Of a stretch of DNA of 64,000 bases, positions 41,101-47,100 are shown piece by piece. The notes beneath the pieces were generated by a model. The model was not told the origin of the DNA. It was given only the letters and a program-made list of their open reading frames with translations, and did no database searches. The position numbers were made by a program, and so were the translations under genes. The DNA comes from Lunularia cruciata (lineage: Eukaryota; Streptophyta; Marchantiopsida; Lunulariales; Lunulariaceae), in NCBI GenBank assembly GCA_948567375.1, contig OX419760.1, positions 2,356,001 through 2,420,000 of the forward strand, in the 5' to 3' direction. The stretch's first letter is position 1, and each line of letters starts with the position of its first letter.

Positions 41101-44100
41101 GAGTGCTGCTGTGTACTATCTTTGAAGGCTCTGAGAGAGAGTGAGTTGAATATTGCTGAGTGCAATCAGGAGTGTCTACTCTGGTGAGACTAGGAAGCTG
41201 AGTGCTAGGACGTCTGATACATCAGAAGTCAGAAAGACTGAGGATAGACCATCTACTTCAAAGACTAGGAAGAAAGGTTCTCATCATACCTTATGGATTT
41301 ATCACTATTCTAGCATTGTGAATCATGTACATCTTGCTTACCAATCATTTGCATTTCATGAGTTCTGGATAACCCGTTCCCAGAACGAGTTCTGCTCTCA
41401 TAGATCTATATAGATCCCGCCTTCTGCTTCCCTTAGCTGTTTAGCGTCTCAGGACTCCAGCGTCCAAAGCGCTGGTTGTGATATACTCTATATCCTGTCC
41501 TCCTACACTTCGCTCCTCGTTACCCTTTAACACTTGACCCGTTTCTGCAGCCAGAGCATCCGAGAACTCTTGTTTTTTTCCACTCCTCCATTCCCCAGCT
41601 AATGCCCTCCCTAGTATTTTCCCCTGTGCTCTTTGAGTGCATCCTGCTTCGTCCTCTCTTGTCTACAGTGTTCCTACCCAACTCCAGCTGGACGCCATTG
41701 GTTATTCTCAATTTGTTTCAATTATGCTTTTGCTGCAGGTTACATTCAATGCATTCTACCTTAGGGATTTCACACTACTCTAGCATTGTGATTCATGTAC
41801 ATATTGCTTATCGATCATTTGCATTTCATGAGTTCTGGATAACCCATTCCCAGAACGGCTTCTGTTCTCATATACCAATATATACACTGCCTTGGCACTC
41901 ATGAGTTTTTGAGCAGAAACTCGGTACCAGGGGTACTGACACTTGCTCAGTTACTTCAGTGCTGCGTGAGGTACTGATGAAGTCGCATGTGTTTTAGTGG
42001 AGGTTTACTATGGCCGCCTTCTGCTTTCCTCAGTTTGTTTAGTGTCCCAGAACTCACGTGTTCATAGCGGTTGTTGTGATATACTCTATCCAGTCCTTTG
42101 ACGTCTTTCTGTCTCTGCTTTCCTTTGACGACCTTCTGTCTCCGCTTCATAGATACAAGCCTCTCAGATATGCGTGTTGCTATTAAATTGTTCCCTAGTG
42201 ACATTTACTCCGCCATTCATTCGATGTGTCCTGTTCAGGTGTTCTGTTTCTTCGATGCATGCAACTAGGATGTAGGTGTTGCTATTTCATTGCTTCCAGT
42301 TTACAATTACTCATGCTTTAATTCGACCAGATGTTCTTTATCTTGTGTACATTACATATTGTGCATAGCATTTGCATTCAATGAGTTCTGGATATCCCGG
42401 TAATCTAACGGCTTCTGTCCTCATTTCTCTATATCCAGTCCTTTAACGCTTCGCCCCTTCTCAGCCTAGAGACCATCCACTCTCTTCCCCTTCTCTCCAA
42501 CTCACATTTGTTGTTTTGCTGCATGGTTCCTATACATGTACAGTCTGCCAATTTCAGTTCTCTCGATTGGTTTAGTTTTGACTCGTGGGTCTTCAATTAC
42601 AGCTTGTCTATTTCACTACATGCTTTAATTAGCGCTGATGTATATCTGTTGTCTACTGTTGATCAGGATATAGTGATATTTCGTTTGTGCTTAACCTCGC
42701 ATTTAATTTGTTAGATTCTTTACCTTATTTAGGGTTTCATTGCTCATGTCGATTTGCACATATCATGTTTACATCGAGATGGCAATTCCCTTCACACCTG
42801 TCCTTTGGCCTTTCTTCCTCATATCACCCGGTACAAAAAGGACCTCTCCCTCCCTCTCATATTTCTCGCCCCTCCTTACTCCTCATTGATCTTTCTTGTT
42901 CTTCGATAATCTCTCTCCTTAGTAGCTTTATTATCTTATACTTTGGAATGCATCCTCGGGTTACTCTGCCATGTTTTGCTTGCTTTCGGTACTAACAGAT
43001 GTTTTACTTTCAGGTTTTAACAAGGCATATCTCCAGTCTTTTTCCTTCTCCTGCTCACGATTTTACATTGCAGTCCGATTTCTTCTGCTTATGCCTATTC
43101 CAGCTCTTTAGGTGGAACTTAGGCTTTGGCTAGTCCAGCCTTTCCTCGGAAAGTTCCTGCCTTTCCCTTACTCTGCATCGTTATTACTTTGAGCAGCCCT
43201 TGTGGGAGCAACCAAGTTTGCCTTGGCACTTATGAGCTTTTGAACAGAAACTGGGTTTGAGGGGTACTGACATTCGCTCAGCTACTTCGGCCCTACGTTT
43301 GGCACTGATGAAGTAGTACGTGCTTTCGAGGAGGCTTACTTTGACTGCCTTCTGCTTCCTTCAGTTGCTTTAGTGTTTTAGGACTTATGTGTTCATAGCA
43401 CATGCTGCAGTATACTCTATCCAGTCATGTAACGTGTCGCTCTTTCTATTTCTGTTTATTCGATGGATGCAACTAGGATATAGCTGTTTCTTTTACATTG
43501 CTTCCAGATTACAATTACTTTTGCTTTAATTCGACCAGATGTTCTTTATCTTGTTTGCATTACATATCATGCTCAGCATTTGCATTCAATGAGTTCTGGA
43601 TCCCATTTGATGGATGCCATCTGTCCTCATTTCTCTATTTCCAGTATGAGCACTCATTAGCTTTCAAACAGAAACTCGGTACGAGGAGTACTGGCATTCG
43701 CCCAGCTACTTTCAGCACTGCGTTAGGCACTAATGAAGTCGTTTATGCTTTAGTGGAGGTGTACTATGACCGCCTTTCTGCTTCCCTCTGTGTTTTTGGC
43801 GTTTTAGGACTCATGTGTTCATAGCATATGCTGTGATGTAATCCATATCCAGTCCTGTAACACTTTGCTCTTCTTCCCTCGTTCTCTGGGCGATTTCATA
43901 CTTTCAAGATTCCATATGTGCGGGCTGACTCACGGATCTTCCTCGACTTTAGATTTCCTATCTGGTATGATAAGAACCATGCTTCCTACTCTTTGAAGTG
44001 GAAGGTCTATCACTCCCTCTTATCTCTGATGTATCAGACATCACTACTGCAATACTAGACCTCTCTCTTTGTATCACAGCTCACAAGCATCAAGTAGGTT

Positions 44101-47100
44101 CTCTCACGCACCACTAGTAGCCTCCAATACTGAGATATCAAAAGACAATCCTGAGATGATGTTAGGTAACTCAGGATTTCACGAAATGCAAGGAAGAGGT
44201 GTTAGGAATCACCCTTGTTGAAGAACTAATTGAAACAAGAGCAGAAAGCACTCTTATATACATTTAAGTAAACCCTAGGGGGTTGCTTTGCTTAACCCTA
44301 ATTAGGGTTGCGCTCCCCTTTACCCTAAGTAGAAGATATTTAACAGGGCTTCTAGAGGATTCTAACAAAATCTTAAAATAAGAGAAGTCTCTAAACTAGA
44401 GATTGACTCTAAACTAATATGGTATATTGATTTTCTACTTTGGTCGATCTGAATCTTTCTCATCCGGCTCGTCAAGTCGATTTTATTTCTCTACTTGCAC
44501 TGTTGTTGTGTTTCCGCTGTTCAGATGTATGTTACTGGTATACAGGTATTATTCTTCACATGTTTCTAGGTTAGTTTTATTTATGCTATCATTCGATCAG
44601 ATGTTTGCCATCTTACATACTTTACATATCTGGGATTCTTTACATATCTTGCATCTCATGAGCTTTCGAATAAAAGCTTGGTTCGAGGAGTACTGACATT
44701 CGCTCAGCTATTTCTGCACTACGTTTGGCACTGATGAGGTCGTATGTGCTATTGGGGAGGCTTTCTATGGCCGCCTTCTGCTTCCTCTGGCTGTTTCAAC
44801 GTTTCAGGACTCATGCATTCATAGTGCATGCAGTGATATATTCTATCCAGTCCCCTAACGCCAAACTCTAATTTACTATCCCTAAAGGGGAAAGCAAAGC
44901 AGAGTGGAAATCGTTCTAAGAAGGATTTCCACTCTACTTTTTCATACTCAAAATTCCGGGTTTGGTTTCAATCAATTAGTTCTCCATTCATTCAGTTTCG
45001 TGTTCAATCGTTTCACATTTGCTTATTTCGAGATTTCTTGATATGAGATGATTCTTCGTTTCCTCAGTACACATTGGTGCACAGTTTCTCTACATGTAGT
45101 TTAAAGATGAGAGTTACTTGACAATGCATGTTTTTTATGATCTAGATTTCATCTTCTATTCTTCTATCCGCATGTTTCTTAGTCAGTTCTGCTTTCATTT
45201 TTTGCCATTTCATCTACATTTCATTTGCATCTAATGAGTTCTGGATCCCCAGTTCTTCAATATCTTGCATCTCATTTGCATAATTAGTTCTGTGTCTCCC
45301 GTTCCTCCCTCGAACGGCTTCCGTCCTCATTTCTCTATATCCAGTCGTCTGACCCTTCGCTCCATCTCAGCCAAGATAACATTCACTATTCTCCCACTTC
45401 CTTCCACCCCACATTTGTTGATCGGTTTCATGCTTCTTATACATGAAATTTGCTCGGTCTTACGATTTCAGTTCACTTGCTCTTTCAAGTTGTGATGGTT
45501 GGTCTTTCATTACTATGCTGTCCTCTATTTTGATACATGATTTGCTTAGCGTTTATCGATTACGTGATGTATGTCAGTTATCTACTGCTATTGATCAGGA
45601 AATAGTTATATATCGGGCTATTATATATATATATATATGTCATCTGCTTTTCATATACAGTTCTTGAGTTCTGGATCCCCCGTTCGAAGAACAGCTTCTG
45701 CTCTCATGTCCTAATATATATATATATATGTGTGTGTGTGTGTTCAGATCCGTACCTACTCTTGACAAACATATGATTGTCCGGTGAAGATTTGTATAGT
45801 GCATCACGTAGGTCTTTCTGGTTTTGCAGGAAGCTCGCTGATTTTTTTGTGTTCCGGGTTCTTATGTAGGCTGAGGCAATGGTTACAGAGTGGAGAGAGC
45901 TACTATGGGATGTGCCGGAAGAGCGAGTTGCGCTTTGGAACCACTGCCAAGCTCTTTTCACCATGCACGCATTTCCAGCTCTTCGGGTTTGCTCCTACAT
46001 TCATCTCTATTTGAGGATCTTGATTATGATATGTGCTGCATAGTTCTTGGAGTAGAAGCTCACACTTAAGACATGTTAACGCATACAGATTAGGACAACT
46101 GCATCCCAGCTTGTAGGTGTTCAAAAGAACTAGCTATCTAATGCACAGATTTGGGTGGACATAATTAACTTTTACTGCTGGCTTTGTTCAGGCCGGAAAG
46201 TTCTTCCTCAAGCATGCAGATGCCGTGGAGTCTGAAGTATCATCCACAGAACTGCACAATATTTTACTTTTGGCACTTCAGTGGCTCAGTGGATCAATCA
46301 CTAATACTTCTCCGTAAGATATACAAGAACACTTAAATCAAACTAGCGGCGAGGTTCCTGTACTTAGACGTGGTCACAACTGAAGCCGGGAGCTTTAGGG
46401 ATACACGTAAAGCACTTTCTAGCAGCCCTGCGTGTATGAGCTCCTTCCTTTTTGTATGTCCTCCAAGGGGCTAACCAGCTGTACGGTTGCACTGCAGGGT
46501 GTACCCATTGCATCTTTTACACGAACTAGAGACCCGAGTATGGCTGCTTGCCGTGGAGTCATCGGTAGAGACTCAAGATGGAAGAGATTCTAGCTCTTTA
46601 TTGTCGATGCAGTCTACACCGGTTGGTGGGTTGAGCCATGAGATCTCTGCGAGCACTCCAGTTGCCGTTAATCCAGTGGACCGAACCGCTGGGGCAGTTG
46701 CAGTAGTGGACAGCCATTTGAAGCGGTCCAATCTTAGGAAGATGGATGCAGAAGGATTAGGTCGAACCCAAAGTCCAGATAGTGGCAACAGCTCGTCACC
46801 CACAAAGACAGGGTCGTCGAAATTCAAACGACGTCTAAAAGATCACGCACAAGTGAAACGGATCCAGTTGGACATATCAGAAAGCACTGCCAGTGATTCA
46901 GAGGATAGCCCAGGAAGATCTAGAGGAGAGCGCAAGGACGGGAGTCAAGATGGAGTGCCAGAGGAGAGCACTACAAATTCAGAAGAAGCTGCAGGTAGCT
47001 GGGAGGAAAGAGTCGGTGAACGAGAGGTCGAAAGGGCGGTTCTTGCTCTTTTAGAAGTTGGGCAGGTATCTGCTGCAAAACAATTGCAGCAAAAGCTGTC

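Larger units (their letters stand above)
33291..45869 (+). other. giant intron 17 of spatacsin
   Basis: 12,579 bases, donor CAG|GTGATG, acceptor CTTATGTAG|GCT. It holds the best-preserved repeat units. One near-complete unit runs from 33893 to about 35250: GTGGTCCCACAC segment, micro-exon-like module, structured module, then 3'-end segment with hairpin. It also holds reverse-transcriptase fragment 2, three solo LTRs (two inverted with respect to each other) and tandem duplications. (TA)n/(TG)n tracts lie near 45634-45650 and 45714-45743. Confidence 0.85.

Noticed and set aside
39996-41165. The same 68-residue frame on + at 40006-40212 and on - at 40959-41165
   Set aside because: It is antisense reading through the two inverted solo LTRs, not a gene.
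9800-45000. CTGATGA plus GAAAC in the structured module as a hammerhead ribozyme (Penelope-like elements can carry them)
   Set aside because: No GAAA lies at stem II distance after CTGATGA. In the permuted order GAAAC ... CTGATGA the flanks do not form stems II and III with a cleavable NUH site; instead GAAAC pairs within GAGTTT/AAACTC in some copies. A covariance-model search for hammerheads would settle it.
9138-45869. Helitron ends suggested by the 3' hairpin about 12 nt before a unit end
   Set aside because: The unit ends do not read CTRR, there is no TC start at a fixed point, and units are 5'-truncated with a TA-rich tail, which fits retrotransposition better.
9138-45869. tRNA-derived SINE with polymerase III boxes
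   Set aside because: A GGTTCGAGGAG near 44680 resembles a B box, but most copies read GGTACGAGG and no A box at a suitable distance was found.
9138-45869. Many open frames rich in Phe, Leu, Ser and Cys on the + strand of the giant introns
   Set aside because: Their composition follows from the pyrimidine-rich repeats, they recur in the same form with each repeat copy, and none has a domain apart from the two reverse-transcriptase pieces.
9138-45869. CRISPR-like regularly spaced palindromic repeats
   Set aside because: The genome is eukaryotic, spacing is irregular and the between-repeat DNA is itself repeated.
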